Assembly (NCBI GenBank): GCA_017527945.1
Contig: JAFXPL010000098.1
Location: 1 to 25,641 of the forward strand
Reading direction: 5' to 3'
Length of the DNA stretch: 25,641 nucleotides
DNA from: Bacteroidales bacterium
GTDB lineage: Bacteria; Bacteroidota; Bacteroidia; Bacteroidales; WCHB1-69
The position numbers and the translations under genes are program-made. Below the pieces are notes generated by a model. That model had not been told where the DNA came from, made no database searches, and saw only the letters and a list, made by a program, of their open reading frames with translations. Shown piece by piece: positions 1-8,209 of this stretch. Position 1 is the first letter of the stretch, and every line of letters starts with the position of its first letter.

Positions 1-771
1 CGCAACGAGATTCTGGCCCGTCAGTTCATCTTCCGCATGAGGGAGTTCGAGCAGATGGAGATGCAGTTCTTCGTGAAACCCGGCGAGGAGCTCAAGTGGT
101 TCGACTATTGGAAACAAACCCGCCTGCAGTGGCACACGGAGTTAGGCATTCCCGCCGAGAACTACCGTTTCCACGACCACGAAAAGCTGGCCCACTACGC
201 CAACGCCGCCACCGACATCGAGTTCAAGTTCCCGTTCGGCTTCAAGGAGCTGGAGGGTATCCATTCCCGCACCAACTTCGACCTCTCGCAGCATGAGAAG
301 TATTCCGGCAAGAAGCTGCGCTATTTCGACCCTGAGCTCAACGACAGCTACGTGCCGTACGTCATCGAGACCTCCATCGGCGTCGATCGCATGTTCTTGG
401 CAGTGTTCAGCCACGCCTACACCGAGGAGAAGCTGGAAGACGGTTCCACGCGCACGGTGCTGCGCCTGTCTGCCAAGCTCGCCCCCTACAAGGTGGCCGT
501 GCTGCCGCTGGTGAAGAAGGACGGGCTGCCCGAAATCGGCCAAGAGATCTTCGACATGCTCAAGAAGGACTTCATGGTGCAGTACGAGGACAAGGACGCC
601 ATCGGCCGCCGCTACCGCCGCCAAGACGCCGTGGGCACGCCGTTCTGTGTCACCATCGACAACCAGACCAAGGAGGACGGCACGGTGACCGTGCGCGAGC
701 GCGACACCATGGCGCAGTATCGCCTGCCCATCGCCGACCTGACCGTGGAGCTGCTGAAGAAACTACGTTGA
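1..771 (+). CDS. glyS: Glycyl-tRNA synthetase, C-terminal part (5' end outside window)
   Basis: Single-chain (alpha2) class II glycyl-tRNA synthetase, a cytoplasmic enzyme that charges tRNA-Gly using ATP. The frame is open from base 1 (RNEILARQFIFRMREFEQME), so the gene starts upstream and the internal ATG at 37 is not its start. About 256 residues are visible. The first part belongs to the catalytic core and includes class II motif 3 (ETSIGVDRMFLAVFSHAY, around base 370). It is followed by the anticodon-binding alpha/beta domain (APYKVAVLPLVKKDG to the end), with the R-R-Y-R-R-Q-D-A-V-G-T-P-F signature of this family. The gene ends in TGA and is followed by a strong hairpin terminator, so it closes its transcription unit. 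Family assignment is secure. Confidence 0.96.
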   Translation, partial: RNEILARQFIFRMREFEQMEMQFFVKPGEELKWFDYWKQTRLQWHTELGIPAENYRFHDHEKLAHYANAATDIEFKFPFGFKELEGIHSRTNFDLSQHEKYSGKKLRYFDPELNDSYVPYVIETSIGVDRMFLAVFSHAYTEEKLEDGSTRTVLRLSAKLAPYKVAVLPLVKKDGLPEIGQEIFDMLKKDFMVQYEDKDAIGRRYRRQDAVGTPFCVTIDNQTKEDGTVTVRERDTMAQYRLPIADLTVELLKKLR

Positions 772-804
772 TTTTCACAGTTAGGCTGTTACAACATAAC
801 TGTC

Positions 805-835
805 GGGCTGTCGCAATGCGGCAGCCCTTTGTTGT
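805..835 (+). terminator. Intrinsic terminator after glyS
   Basis: A 10-bp stem (805-814 GGGCTGTCGC with 818-827 GCGGCAGCCC, one G-U wobble) closes a 3-nt loop and is followed by TTTGTTGT. A smaller inverted repeat, ACAGTTA at 777-783 and TAACTGT at 797-803, lies just upstream. Position 34 bp after the glyS stop and before the next promoter fits a rho-independent terminator. Confidence 0.8.
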
Positions 836-893
836 CTTGCGAAATGAAAACAAATAAAATTGCGTTCGGGTGGCTATATGTTACAGAAATTCG

Positions 894-901
894 TATTTTT
901 G
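894..901 (+). promoter_or_regulatory. -7 box (TATTTTTG) for the GWxTD gene
   Basis: TATTTTTG matches the Bacteroidetes sigma-ABfr -7 consensus TAnnTTTG and lies about 30 bp before the ATG at 932. It sits downstream of the in-frame TTG at 860, so the longer upstream start would precede the promoter. No clear -33 element was seen. Confidence 0.65.
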
Positions 902-931
902 CCATTTGATTTTAAAATAGGAAAATTGTAT

Positions 932-2395
932 ATGATGAAAAAATACACCCTTCTTTTGGTCATGGTTTTGACCGTTTTTGGGGCTTATGCCCAGGGACTC
1001 AAGGCCTTCATCAGCCATAAGGCCTTTTGCACCAAGAATTTGCAGCCTTATATCGAATTTACGTTCATTGTGGGCGGAAATACGGTCCAGTACGCCTTGA
1101 ACGATCAGGGAAAATACGAGGCCGACGTGGAAATCCAGGTCGATATGATGCAGTCCGACACTTTGGTGAAGCGGCTGCACTATATCCTCAACAGCGACCT
1201 TTTCGAGGACTCCACGCGGGCGGGCAAGCCTGATTTCGCCGACGTGCAGAACGTCCCGGTGCCGCAGGGCGAGTATTTCCTCTATTTTTACATGAAGGAC
1301 CTGCACGGCGACACGAACAAGCTGGCCTATATCGACAAAATCACGCTCGATTTCCCGGCCGACCGCATCTCCACGTCCAAAATTTCGCTCTACCGCTCGA
1401 TGGAGCGCGCCCGCAGTCAGGAAATCTTCACCAAATACGGCTACAATCTGCTGCCTCTCTATTCCGGTTTCGTGCCGGAATCGCAATACACGCTTCCGTT
1501 TTCCGTGGAAGTCTATAACACTCCTAAGATATTGAAAGACGGAAAGTTGAAGGCGAAATGCTATATCGAACATGCGGAGTCACGACTGGTTGCCGATCCT
1601 CTCAACATGTTGTCGCTCGACCTGCCGGTGCAGGATGTGGTGCTGGTGCTCAACGCGTTCAACATCTTCAACCTGCCCTCGGGCAACTATTTCGCCGTGA
1701 TGGAGCTCAAAGACTCCCGCGATAGTCTGCTCCTCGTTGACAAGGTCTTCTTCCAGCGGAGCAACCCGTCGGTGCACCTGAACCTCGAAGACTACAAGCA
1801 GACGAGCATCAGCGGCACGTTCGTGGAGTTTGATACGAATCGTAAAGAACTGATAGACAAAGTAAAATGCCTGTTCCCGATCAGTAACTACGCCGAGCGG
1901 GAGTTTTATGAGAACCGCATGAAGACTGTCCCCACCGAACAGCTGCAACAGTTCTTCTACAGTTTCTGGCTGAAACGGAATCCGTCGAACCCGGAGGCGG
2001 AGTGGCAGAAATACAAGAAGCAGGTTGACGAGGTGGAGAAACTCTACGGCAGCAAGCAGGTGCGCGGCTACCTTACCGACAGAGGGCGTGTCTATCTGCA
2101 ATACGGCAAGCCCAATGAAATCATGGAACAGCCCTCCGACCCGGTGACGCTGCCCTACGAGATTTGGCATTATTACTATCTGAACAACCAGTCGAACGTG
2201 AAGTTCGTCTTCTACGACCCTGTGCTTACGGGCAAGGACTACGAACTGCTGCATTCCAACCTTTACGGCGAGACGCAGAATCCGAACTGGAAAATGTTCC
2301 TGGTTCGCAACATCGAGACGCAGCGGGATGTTTATAACACCAACCCGGTCGATTACTGGGGCAACGAAATGGATAACTACTGGAAATACCACTGA
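932..2395 (+). CDS. Secreted GWxTD domain-containing protein
   Basis: A Bacteroidetes protein of about 487 residues with the GWxTD domain, whose biochemical role is not established. The chosen start (ATG ATG at 932/935) gives a clear Sec signal peptide (MMKKYTLLLVMVLTVFGAYA, cleavage after AYA-Q), and a -7 box lies just upstream. An in-frame TTG at 860 would bury the signal and precede the promoter. The body is a predicted beta-rich extracytoplasmic region. The diagnostic motif near the C-terminus reads GYLTDRGRVYLQYGKPNEI, a variant with Y in place of W in G-W-x-T-D. A charged helical stretch (EAEWQKYKKQVDEVEKLYG) precedes it. The stop is 12 bp before the sugar transferase ATG, so the two genes are probably co-transcribed. 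Exported location is inferred from the signal peptide. Confidence 0.85.
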   Translation: MMKKYTLLLVMVLTVFGAYAQGLKAFISHKAFCTKNLQPYIEFTFIVGGNTVQYALNDQGKYEADVEIQVDMMQSDTLVKRLHYILNSDLFEDSTRAGKPDFADVQNVPVPQGEYFLYFYMKDLHGDTNKLAYIDKITLDFPADRISTSKISLYRSMERARSQEIFTKYGYNLLPLYSGFVPESQYTLPFSVEVYNTPKILKDGKLKAKCYIEHAESRLVADPLNMLSLDLPVQDVVLVLNAFNIFNLPSGNYFAVMELKDSRDSLLLVDKVFFQRSNPSVHLNLEDYKQTSISGTFVEFDTNRKELIDKVKCLFPISNYAEREFYENRMKTVPTEQLQQFFYSFWLKRNPSNPEAEWQKYKKQVDEVEKLYGSKQVRGYLTDRGRVYLQYGKPNEIMEQPSDPVTLPYEIWHYYYLNNQSNVKFVFYDPVLTGKDYELLHSNLYGETQNPNWKMFLVRNIETQRDVYNTNPVDYWGNEMDNYWKYH

Positions 2396-2407
2396 TTGCC
2401 GTTCGGT

Positions 2408-2995
2408 ATGAAACGTTTCCTCGACATTGTTTTCTCCCTGCTGGTGTTGCTGGTCGGCCTGCCGTTCGGCTTGGTTATCGCGTTGCTGATTGTGGTTGAC
2501 TCGCGCGGCTCGGTCTTTTATCGGCAAAGCAGGGTGGGGCGAAACAATATTGATTTCCAGCTGTTTAAGTTCCGGACGATGTGCGTGGGCGCGGACCGGG
2601 GCAGCTTGATTACCGTGGGGGACGACGACGCGCGAATCACGAAGGTCGGCGCCTTTCTGCGGAAATACAAAATCGACGAGTTCCCGCAGTTCCTGAACAT
2701 CCTGCGGGGGGAGATGAGCGTCGTGGGGCCGAGACCCGAGGTGCGGAAATACGTTGAGATGTACACGCCTGAGCAGATGCGCGTGCTGAGCGTGCGCCCG
2801 GGACTCACCGACTACGCCTCCATCCGCTACGTCGATGAGAACGCGCTGCTGGCCAAGTCCGACGACCCGGAAAGGACCTATATTGAGGAAGTGATGCCGG
2901 ACAAGCTCAAGTTGAACCTGCAGTATATCGACGAGCAGTCCTTGTGGGTGGATGCGAGGATTGTGTTGAAGACGTTGGGCGCGATAGTACGTTGA
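2408..2995 (+). CDS. Sugar transferase (PglC/WcaJ-type phosphoglycosyl transferase)
   Basis: Monotopic phosphoglycosyl transferase of the bacterial sugar transferase family (PF02397). These enzymes move a sugar-1-phosphate from a nucleotide sugar to undecaprenyl phosphate, the first membrane step of O-antigen, capsule or glycan assembly. The protein has 195 residues, the short PglC-like form. It has one N-terminal membrane segment (FLDIVFSLLVLLVGLPFGLV), the FKFRTM motif, and the catalytic Asp-Glu in KIDEFPQFLNILRGEMSVVG, followed by GPRPE. The ATG at 2408 is preferred over an in-frame TTG at 2396 because it begins right at the membrane helix. The stop codon TGA (2993-2995) merges into the following hexamer repeat. 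The substrate sugar cannot be told from sequence, and no full glycan locus adjoins it. Confidence 0.92.
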   Translation: MKRFLDIVFSLLVLLVGLPFGLVIALLIVVDSRGSVFYRQSRVGRNNIDFQLFKFRTMCVGADRGSLITVGDDDARITKVGAFLRKYKIDEFPQFLNILRGEMSVVGPRPEVRKYVEMYTPEQMRVLSVRPGLTDYASIRYVDENALLAKSDDPERTYIEEVMPDKLKLNLQYIDEQSLWVDARIVLKTLGAIVR

Positions 2996-3065
2996 CTTAG
3001 ACTTAGACTTAAACTTAGACTTAAACTTAGACTTAAACTTAGACTTAAACTTAAACTTAGACTTA
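2994..3065 (+). repeat. Hexanucleotide microsatellite (RACTTA)12
   Basis: Twelve uninterrupted 6-bp units, each GACTTA or AACTTA and alternating for much of the tract, run from the last two bases of the sugar transferase stop codon to 24 bp before the ATG of the ATPase gene. It has no spacer structure and is not a CRISPR array. It fills almost the whole gap between the two genes. Confidence 0.97.
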
Positions 3066-3088
3066 AATAATCATTAACCGTTAAGAAT

Positions 3089-4684
3089 ATGAAAAGCAAC
3101 GAACACGGACTTTACATTGCGCACTGCGACGAGGGTGCGCTTTCGATTCAGGGGAAAATGGCCAACAGGCACGGCTTGATCGCCGGCGCCACGGGCACGG
3201 GCAAGACGGTCAGCCTGCAGGTTTTGGCCGAGACTTTCAGCCAGGCGGGGGTGCCCTGCTTCATGGCCGACATGAAGGGCGACCTTTCCGGCATCAGCCA
3301 GCCCGGCAAGCTGAGCGGTTTCATCGAGAAACGGCTGCCGGAGTTCGGCATCGGGACCCCGGAGTTCCAGGCCTGCCCGGTGCGCTTCTACGATGTCTTC
3401 GGCGAGCAGGGCCATCCCATCCGCGCCACCGTCTCCCAGATGGGACCGCAACTCCTTTCCCGCCTGCTCGGACTCAACGACACGCAGGACGGCGTGCTCA
3501 ACATCGTCTTCCGCATCGCCGACGAGCGCGGGCTGATGATCATCGACATGAAGGACCTGCGGGCCATGCTCGACTATGTGGCCAAGCACGCCAAGGAATA
3601 CTCCACCCAGTACGGCAACATCTCCACGGCCTCCGTGGGGGCCATCCAGCGCGCGCTGCTGCAGCTGGAGGCGCAAGGGGCCGACAAGTTCCTCGGGGAG
3701 CCGAGCTTCGACATCTACGACCTGATCCAGACCGAGAACGGCAAGGGCGTGATGAGCGTGCTCGCCGCCGACAAGCTGATGCTGCAGCCCAAGCTCTACA
3801 GCACCTTCCTGCTGTGGCTGCTTTCCGAGCTCTATTCCACGCTGCCCGAAGTCGGCGACCTGGAACTGCCGAAGCTGGTCTTCTTCTTCGACGAGGCGCA
3901 CACCCTTTTCCAGGACACCTCCAAGGCCCTGGTCGATAAGATCGAGCAGGTGATCCGCCTGATTCGCAGCAAGGGCGTGGGCGTCTTTTTCATCACGCAG
4001 TACCCCAACGACATCCCCGACAGCATTCTCGGGCAGCTCGGCAACCGCATCCAGCACGCCCTTCGCGCCTACACGCCCAAGGACCAGAAGGCCGTTCGCG
4101 CCGCCGCCGACACGTTCCGCGCCAACCCGGCCTTCAAGACCGACGAGGCCATCATGAACTTGGAGACGGGCGAGGCGTTGGTGAGCTTCCTCGACGAGAA
4201 GGGTGCCCCCGGTGTCGTGCAGCGGGCCAAGATTCTCTTCCCCTTGTCGCAGATCGGCGCCATCACCGAAGGCCAGCGGCTCGACATCATCAAGCAGAGC
4301 CGCGTTTATGGCAAGTACGACACCCCCGTCGATAACGAGAGTGCTTTCGAGGTCCTGATCAAGGAAGCGGAGGAGGCGTTGGCGGTGCAGGAGGCGGAGA
4401 AAGCCGAGATGGAGGCTGCCAAGGAGGAGGCAAAGGCGGAGAAAGAGGGCAAGAGTTCCAAGAAGCAAGGTGTTTTGGGCAAAGTGCTCAAGGCCATCAT
4501 CACTGCCATCACCGGCACCGTGGCCACCGCTGCCGGCACGGCCATCAGCAACAAGGTGACCGGCAAAAAGTCCAAGTCGAAGACCTCCACCACCGAGCGG
4601 GTCATCAAGAACACCACTTCTGCCGCCACGCGCACCATCACGCGCGAAATCTCGCGGGACATCCTGGGAAATATCTTGAAATAG
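3089..4684 (+). CDS. HerA/YjgR-type ATPase (DUF853 family)
   Basis: A P-loop ATPase of 531 residues in the DUF853 group (E. coli YjgR-like) within the HerA/FtsK superfamily. The physiological role is unsettled. Walker A is GATGTGKT at residues 33-40. Walker B is LVFFFDEAH, with D268-E269. [20 protein letters not shown] is typical of the family. After about residue 420 there is a charged Ala/Glu/Lys helix ([20 protein letters not shown]), then a small hydrophobic Ala/Gly/Thr segment ([18 protein letters not shown]) and a basic Ser/Thr-rich tail. The start directly after the microsatellite leader is the only reasonable one. No -7 box is visible in the gap, so read-through from the sugar transferase unit is possible. 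A DNA-translocase function is inferred from the superfamily only. Confidence 0.9.
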   Translation: MKSNEHGLYIAHCDEGALSIQGKMANRHGLIAGATGTGKTVSLQVLAETFSQAGVPCFMADMKGDLSGISQPGKLSGFIEKRLPEFGIGTPEFQACPVRFYDVFGEQGHPIRATVSQMGPQLLSRLLGLNDTQDGVLNIVFRIADERGLMIIDMKDLRAMLDYVAKHAKEYSTQYGNISTASVGAIQRALLQLEAQGADKFLGEPSFDIYDLIQTENGKGVMSVLAADKLMLQPKLYSTFLLWLLSELYSTLPEVGDLELPKLVFFFDEAHTLFQDTSKALVDKIEQVIRLIRSKGVGVFFITQYPNDIPDSILGQLGNRIQHALRAYTPKDQKAVRAAADTFRANPAFKTDEAIMNLETGEALVSFLDEKGAPGVVQRAKILFPLSQIGAITEGQRLDIIKQSRVYGKYDTPVDNESAFEVLIKEAEEALAVQEAEKAEMEAAKEEAKAEKEGKSSKKQGVLGKVLKAIITAITGTVATAAGTAISNKVTGKKSKSKTSTTERVIKNTTSAATRTITREISRDILGNILK

Positions 4685-4743
4685 TTAGCAGTCTGTTGTT
4701 TGTTTTGACAAAATCATTATTTATTGAAAAACAATTCCTTAAA

Positions 4744-4841
4744 CAGCCTCGAAGAGGCTGAACGCATGCAGTGCAATTAACCCCACACAAGCGCAGCGCA
4801 GTGTGGGGCCTGCAGCCACACAAGTGCAGCGCAGTGTGGGG
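4744..4841. repeat. Palindromic/direct repeat before ansA
   Basis: Three parts are visible. One is a perfect hairpin, CAGCCTC-GAA-GAGGCTG (4744-4760). The second is a hairpin with arms CCCCACAC (4781-4788) and GTGTGGGG (4801-4808). The third is a 26-bp direct repeat (4783-4808 and 4816-4841, period 33) that differs at one base. The copies read CCACACAAG then C/T, then GCAGCGCAGTGTGGGG. The second copy can also form a CCACAC/GTGTGG hairpin. The block ends 16 bp before the ansA ATG, so it would lie in the mRNA leader. Confidence 0.85.
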
Positions 4842-4857
4842 AAAAAAGACGAAAAAA

Positions 4858-5904
4858 ATGAGAAAAGTATTAGTCATATATACCGGCGGGACCATCGGCA
4901 TGATGATGGATCCCGAGACCAAATCCCTGGTGCCCTTCGAGTTCAAGGACATCCACCAGCAGCTGCCGATGCTGTCGCTGCTGGACACGGAGCTGACCTT
5001 CGAGTCGTTGCTCCCGTTGATCGACTCCTCCGACACAAACCCGGACTTCTGGATCCGTTTGGCGAAAGTGATAGGGGAGAACTACGACCATTTTGACGGC
5101 TTCGTGGTGTTGCACGGCACCGACACGATGGCCTACACGGCGTCGGCACTGAGTTTCCTGTTGGAGAACCTCGCCAAACCGGTGATTCTCACGGGCTCGC
5201 AACTGCCCTTGGGTGTCATCCGCACCGACGGCCGTCGCAACATCTTGAACGCCATTGAGTTCGCGTCTGCCGAACAGGACGGGATACCGCTTATCCGCGA
5301 GGTGTGCGTCTATTTCCAGAACGCACTCTACCGAGGCAACCGCACCTACAAGGACGATGCCGCGCGGTTCAACGCCTTCTATTCGCCCAACTACCCCAAG
5401 CTCGCCGATGTGAACACCTTCATCAACTACCATAAACGCTACCTCTTCATCCCGAACAGCAAAAACCCGCTCATCGTGCACGACAAGATGGACAACAATG
5501 TGGCGGTGCTGAAAATCTTCCCTGGCATCAGCGAAAAGTTGTTGGAGAATGTCTTCCAGACGGAGGGGCTTCGCGCGGTCATCATGGAGACCTTCGGGGT
5601 GGGCAACGCCCCGACCAATCCGGCCTTTTTGAACGTCTTGCAAAAGGCTGTACAGCAGGGAATCGTCATCGTGAATGTCACCCAGTGCAAGGGTGGCGGC
5701 GGCGTGGTGATGGGCCGTTATCTGACCGGAAAGACCCTCTCCGACATCGGGGTCATCAGCGGTCACGACATGACCACCGAGGCGGCCGTCACCAAGTTGA
5801 TGTACCTGCTCGGCACCTTCAGCGACGTGAAGAAGGTGAAGCAGGCCATGGAAGTGCCCTTGCGCGGGGAGCTGACGATTGAAGGGGACGTGATGGGAGA
5901 GTAG
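4858..5904 (+). CDS. ansA: Type I (cytoplasmic) L-asparaginase
   Basis: Hydrolyses L-asparagine to aspartate and ammonia in the cytoplasm. The protein has 348 residues, the usual AnsA length, and no signal peptide. The N-terminal catalytic threonine lies in YTGGTIGM (T12). The second triad region is LHGTDTMAYTASALSF (T88-D89). ILTGSQLPLGVIRTDGRRN and the late GHDMTTEAAVTKLMYLL segment are also typical. The ATG at 4858 is chosen because an in-frame GTG at 4771 would translate the palindromic repeat into 29 residues of periodic sequence absent from the family. The gene follows the ATPase by about 170 bp; no clear -7 box was found there. Confidence 0.95.
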   Translation: MRKVLVIYTGGTIGMMMDPETKSLVPFEFKDIHQQLPMLSLLDTELTFESLLPLIDSSDTNPDFWIRLAKVIGENYDHFDGFVVLHGTDTMAYTASALSFLLENLAKPVILTGSQLPLGVIRTDGRRNILNAIEFASAEQDGIPLIREVCVYFQNALYRGNRTYKDDAARFNAFYSPNYPKLADVNTFINYHKRYLFIPNSKNPLIVHDKMDNNVAVLKIFPGISEKLLENVFQTEGLRAVIMETFGVGNAPTNPAFLNVLQKAVQQGIVIVNVTQCKGGGGVVMGRYLTGKTLSDIGVISGHDMTTEAAVTKLMYLLGTFSDVKKVKQAMEVPLRGELTIEGDVMGE

Positions 5905-6027
5905 CGCATTCTAAACTTCTAAACACACTAAACACACTAAACTTCATCAACAAACGCCACTCAAAAATCGGCACAAAAGCACCACAAGCCTGCCTGCGGT
6001 AGTCGGCGTAGCATAACTTTTTTTTTG
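5905..6027. other. Intergenic low-complexity tract after ansA
   Basis: About 120 bp without a gene. It begins with a CTAAAC/CACA-rich repetitive stretch (around 5911-5945, for example CTAAACACACTAAACACACT) and ends in a T-run next to the promoter of the protease gene. No hairpin terminator was recognised. Confidence 0.6.
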
Positions 6028-6035
6028 TATATTTG
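6028..6035 (+). promoter_or_regulatory. -7 box (TATATTTG) for the C10 protease gene
   Basis: TATATTTG matches TAnnTTTG and is followed by CCGCCG. It lies 35 bp before the ATG at 6071, preceded by a run of nine T residues. No convincing -33 element is visible. Confidence 0.7.
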
Positions 6036-6070
6036 CCGCCGTTTTTTTTCGAGAATCTAATATTGAAAAA

Positions 6071-8191
6071 ATGAAGAAAATATCCCTCTTTTTGCTGTTA
6101 ATCAGCATGATATGTGGCCCTGTCGTTGCGCAGCGCGTCACAGAGAGCCAGGCACTGCAGGTGTGCCGGCGTTTTGTGTCGGAAAAGTCTCCGACGGTGA
6201 ATGTGTCGGACATCAAGCTGGCTGAAGTCCACACCCAGGCCAGCGGCGAGGCGGCTCTCTACCGTTTCCAGCTTCCGGGGACCGGCTTCGTGGTGGTTTC
6301 GGCCTCCATGACCACGCCGCCGGTGCTGGCCTACACTTTCGACCAAAACTTCGAGATGATTCCGCCGGTGCGCGACCTCTTCCACCTCTACAAAGGTGAG
6401 ATGGCCTACGCCGAGAAGATGGGCTGGGACGCCAAGCCGGAGGCCGCGGCCGCATGGAAACGCTACCTCGCCGAGGATTTCACCCCGAGGGCGGACAAGG
6501 GCGGTGCCACGGTCGGCCCGCTACTGACCACCACTTGGGACCAGAGCCGCTACTACAACACCTACTGCCCGTGGGACCCCAGCTCGGGTCCGGGGTACGA
6601 CTACCGCGTGCCGAACGGCTGCGTGGCACTGGCCTGCGCACAGATCATGAACTACCACCGCTTCCCTGACAGGGGCATCGGCTCCACGTCCTACATCCCG
6701 CAGGGCTACCCCCGGCAGACGGTCAACTTCTACCAGCACACCTACCACTATGACGCCATGACCAACCACCCGACCTCGTATGCCAACGAAATCGCCAAGC
6801 TGGCTTACCATTTCGGCGTGGCCATCCAGATGAACTATAACGCCGACGGATCGGGTGCCAACACCACGCAGGCGAAAAACAAACTGCACCAGACTTTCCG
6901 TTTCGACCCGGCCATCACGTCTTACTACCGCGACCTGTACCAGGACTCCACCGTAACGGAGTTCTACGAGGTCCTCAAGAACGAAATTAACAACAAACGG
7001 GTGGTTTACTATTCCGGCTGCACCGAAACGTTCAGCTCCTGCCACGCATACGTGCTCGACGGCTACGACGAGGACAACCTCTTCCACCTGAACTACGGCT
7101 GGGGCGGCGCCTCCAACGCTTTCTACGCCATCGACAATTTTGTGGCCGGCCCGATGCATTTCGACTACGGATCCGAAACGGTGGTGAACATCAAGCCCTC
7201 GCTGAACATCGAACCGTCCTACTGCCAGGGACACCAACGCAATACTGCCAGCTTCGGCTACGTGTCGGACGGCTCGCAGACGACCCGTCCTTACCAGTCG
7301 AACCCCGACTGCTCCTGGATGGTGGCCGCTCAGGGTGCCTACCGCTACACGTTCAGATTCGACCGCCTCGACCTTAACGACGGCGACTACGTGACCATCT
7401 ACAACGGCCCGACGACCGAAAGCGGCGTGAAGGTCTCCCTCACCGGCAGCGAAGTCCCGGGACAGGACTTTACGGTGGATGCTGACAGCGTCCTGATTAC
7501 CTTCACGGGCAACTCGAACAACACCGAGCATTACGGATTCCTGATTTCCTACTCCTCGTCGCTGCCCGCGCGCACCTGCGACGAGGTCTCCAATATGCCC
7601 GGCGTCTATAGCGCCACGCTCTCCGACGGTTCCCAAGATGGCGAGAAATACCTGCCCCAAACCAACTGCACGTGGAACATCACCCACAACGCCGTTTCAG
7701 GCTATGCCTTCGCCTTCCCGAAGTTCGAACTCGGTTACGGCGATTTCGTGGACATTTTCAACGCCTCCACGACGCCCCCGACCCTCTATCAACGCTTCGA
7801 CATCTACAACATGCCGAACGGAGTCTATAATGTGAACTTCAAGCGCATGCGTGTGAACTTCGTGAGCGACAACTGGGACCAGTCCGAGGGCTTCAAGATG
7901 GACTTCTACGCCATTGCCTCCGTGGAGGACTACAACGGCATCGAGGAGCTGATCGTCTATCCGAATCCCGCCACCGACCGCCTGACGGTCGAGTTCTCCC
8001 TGCCTCAAGCGGAAAAAATCGACATTCGTCTGACGGACCTCGCGGGCAAGGTGCTGCGCCAAAATGCGGTTGATGGCATCGACGGCGCCAACCAGACGCG
8101 CATCAGCCTCGACGGTGTCGCCAAGGGACTCTATCTGTTGGAAGTCGCCACGCCAAGCGGCAAGTCCGTGCGCAAAGTGACCGTCCAATAG
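6071..8191 (+). CDS. Secreted C10 family cysteine protease with CUB-like domains and T9SS tail
   Basis: A 706-residue papain-fold protease of family C10 (streptopain/interpain type). Order: signal peptide (residues 1-20, cleavage after VVA-Q); inhibitory pro-domain of the Spi/C10 type (about 21-140, GFVVVSAS.. and PPVLAYTFD); catalytic domain (about 145-385) with C184 in PNGCVALACAQIMNYH, H325 in SSCHAYVLDGY and the NYGWGG motif at 341-346; two CUB-like beta-sandwich regions (about 390-500 and 510-620) with DGDYVTIYNGP and YGDFVDIFNAS signatures; and a C-terminal type A sorting domain beginning YPNPATD (630-636) and ending KSVRKVTVQ. The tail implies export by the type IX system across the outer membrane. 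A -7 box lies just upstream, and the stop is 18 bp before mnmA. Substrates are unknown; protein degradation or host interaction is inferred. Confidence 0.93.
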   Translation: MKKISLFLLLISMICGPVVAQRVTESQALQVCRRFVSEKSPTVNVSDIKLAEVHTQASGEAALYRFQLPGTGFVVVSASMTTPPVLAYTFDQNFEMIPPVRDLFHLYKGEMAYAEKMGWDAKPEAAAAWKRYLAEDFTPRADKGGATVGPLLTTTWDQSRYYNTYCPWDPSSGPGYDYRVPNGCVALACAQIMNYHRFPDRGIGSTSYIPQGYPRQTVNFYQHTYHYDAMTNHPTSYANEIAKLAYHFGVAIQMNYNADGSGANTTQAKNKLHQTFRFDPAITSYYRDLYQDSTVTEFYEVLKNEINNKRVVYYSGCTETFSSCHAYVLDGYDEDNLFHLNYGWGGASNAFYAIDNFVAGPMHFDYGSETVVNIKPSLNIEPSYCQGHQRNTASFGYVSDGSQTTRPYQSNPDCSWMVAAQGAYRYTFRFDRLDLNDGDYVTIYNGPTTESGVKVSLTGSEVPGQDFTVDADSVLITFTGNSNNTEHYGFLISYSSSLPARTCDEVSNMPGVYSATLSDGSQDGEKYLPQTNCTWNITHNAVSGYAFAFPKFELGYGDFVDIFNASTTPPTLYQRFDIYNMPNGVYNVNFKRMRVNFVSDNWDQSEGFKMDFYAIASVEDYNGIEELIVYPNPATDRLTVEFSLPQAEKIDIRLTDLAGKVLRQNAVDGIDGANQTRISLDGVAKGLYLLEVATPSGKSVRKVTVQ

Positions 8192-8209
8192 CCGAAAATA
8201 ACGCGATAG

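Noticed and set aside
37..39. ATG at 37 as a gene start
   Set aside because: The frame is open and conserved from base 1; this is an internal Met of glycyl-tRNA synthetase.
860..931. Upstream TTG start for the GWxTD protein
   Set aside because: The -7 box lies inside this stretch, and a good signal peptide begins at 932.
2994..3065. Possible CRISPR array
   Set aside because: Contiguous 6-bp units without spacers; a microsatellite.
3074..4468. 464-codon open frame on the minus strand
   Set aside because: Fully antisense to the YjgR-type ATPase, which has clear Walker motifs. The antisense product is Leu/Gly/His-rich without domains, a known shadow in GC-rich genes.
4771..4857. GTG start for ansA inside the palindromic repeat
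   Set aside because: It adds 29 residues made only of the translated DNA repeat. Family alignment starts at MRKVLVIYTGG.
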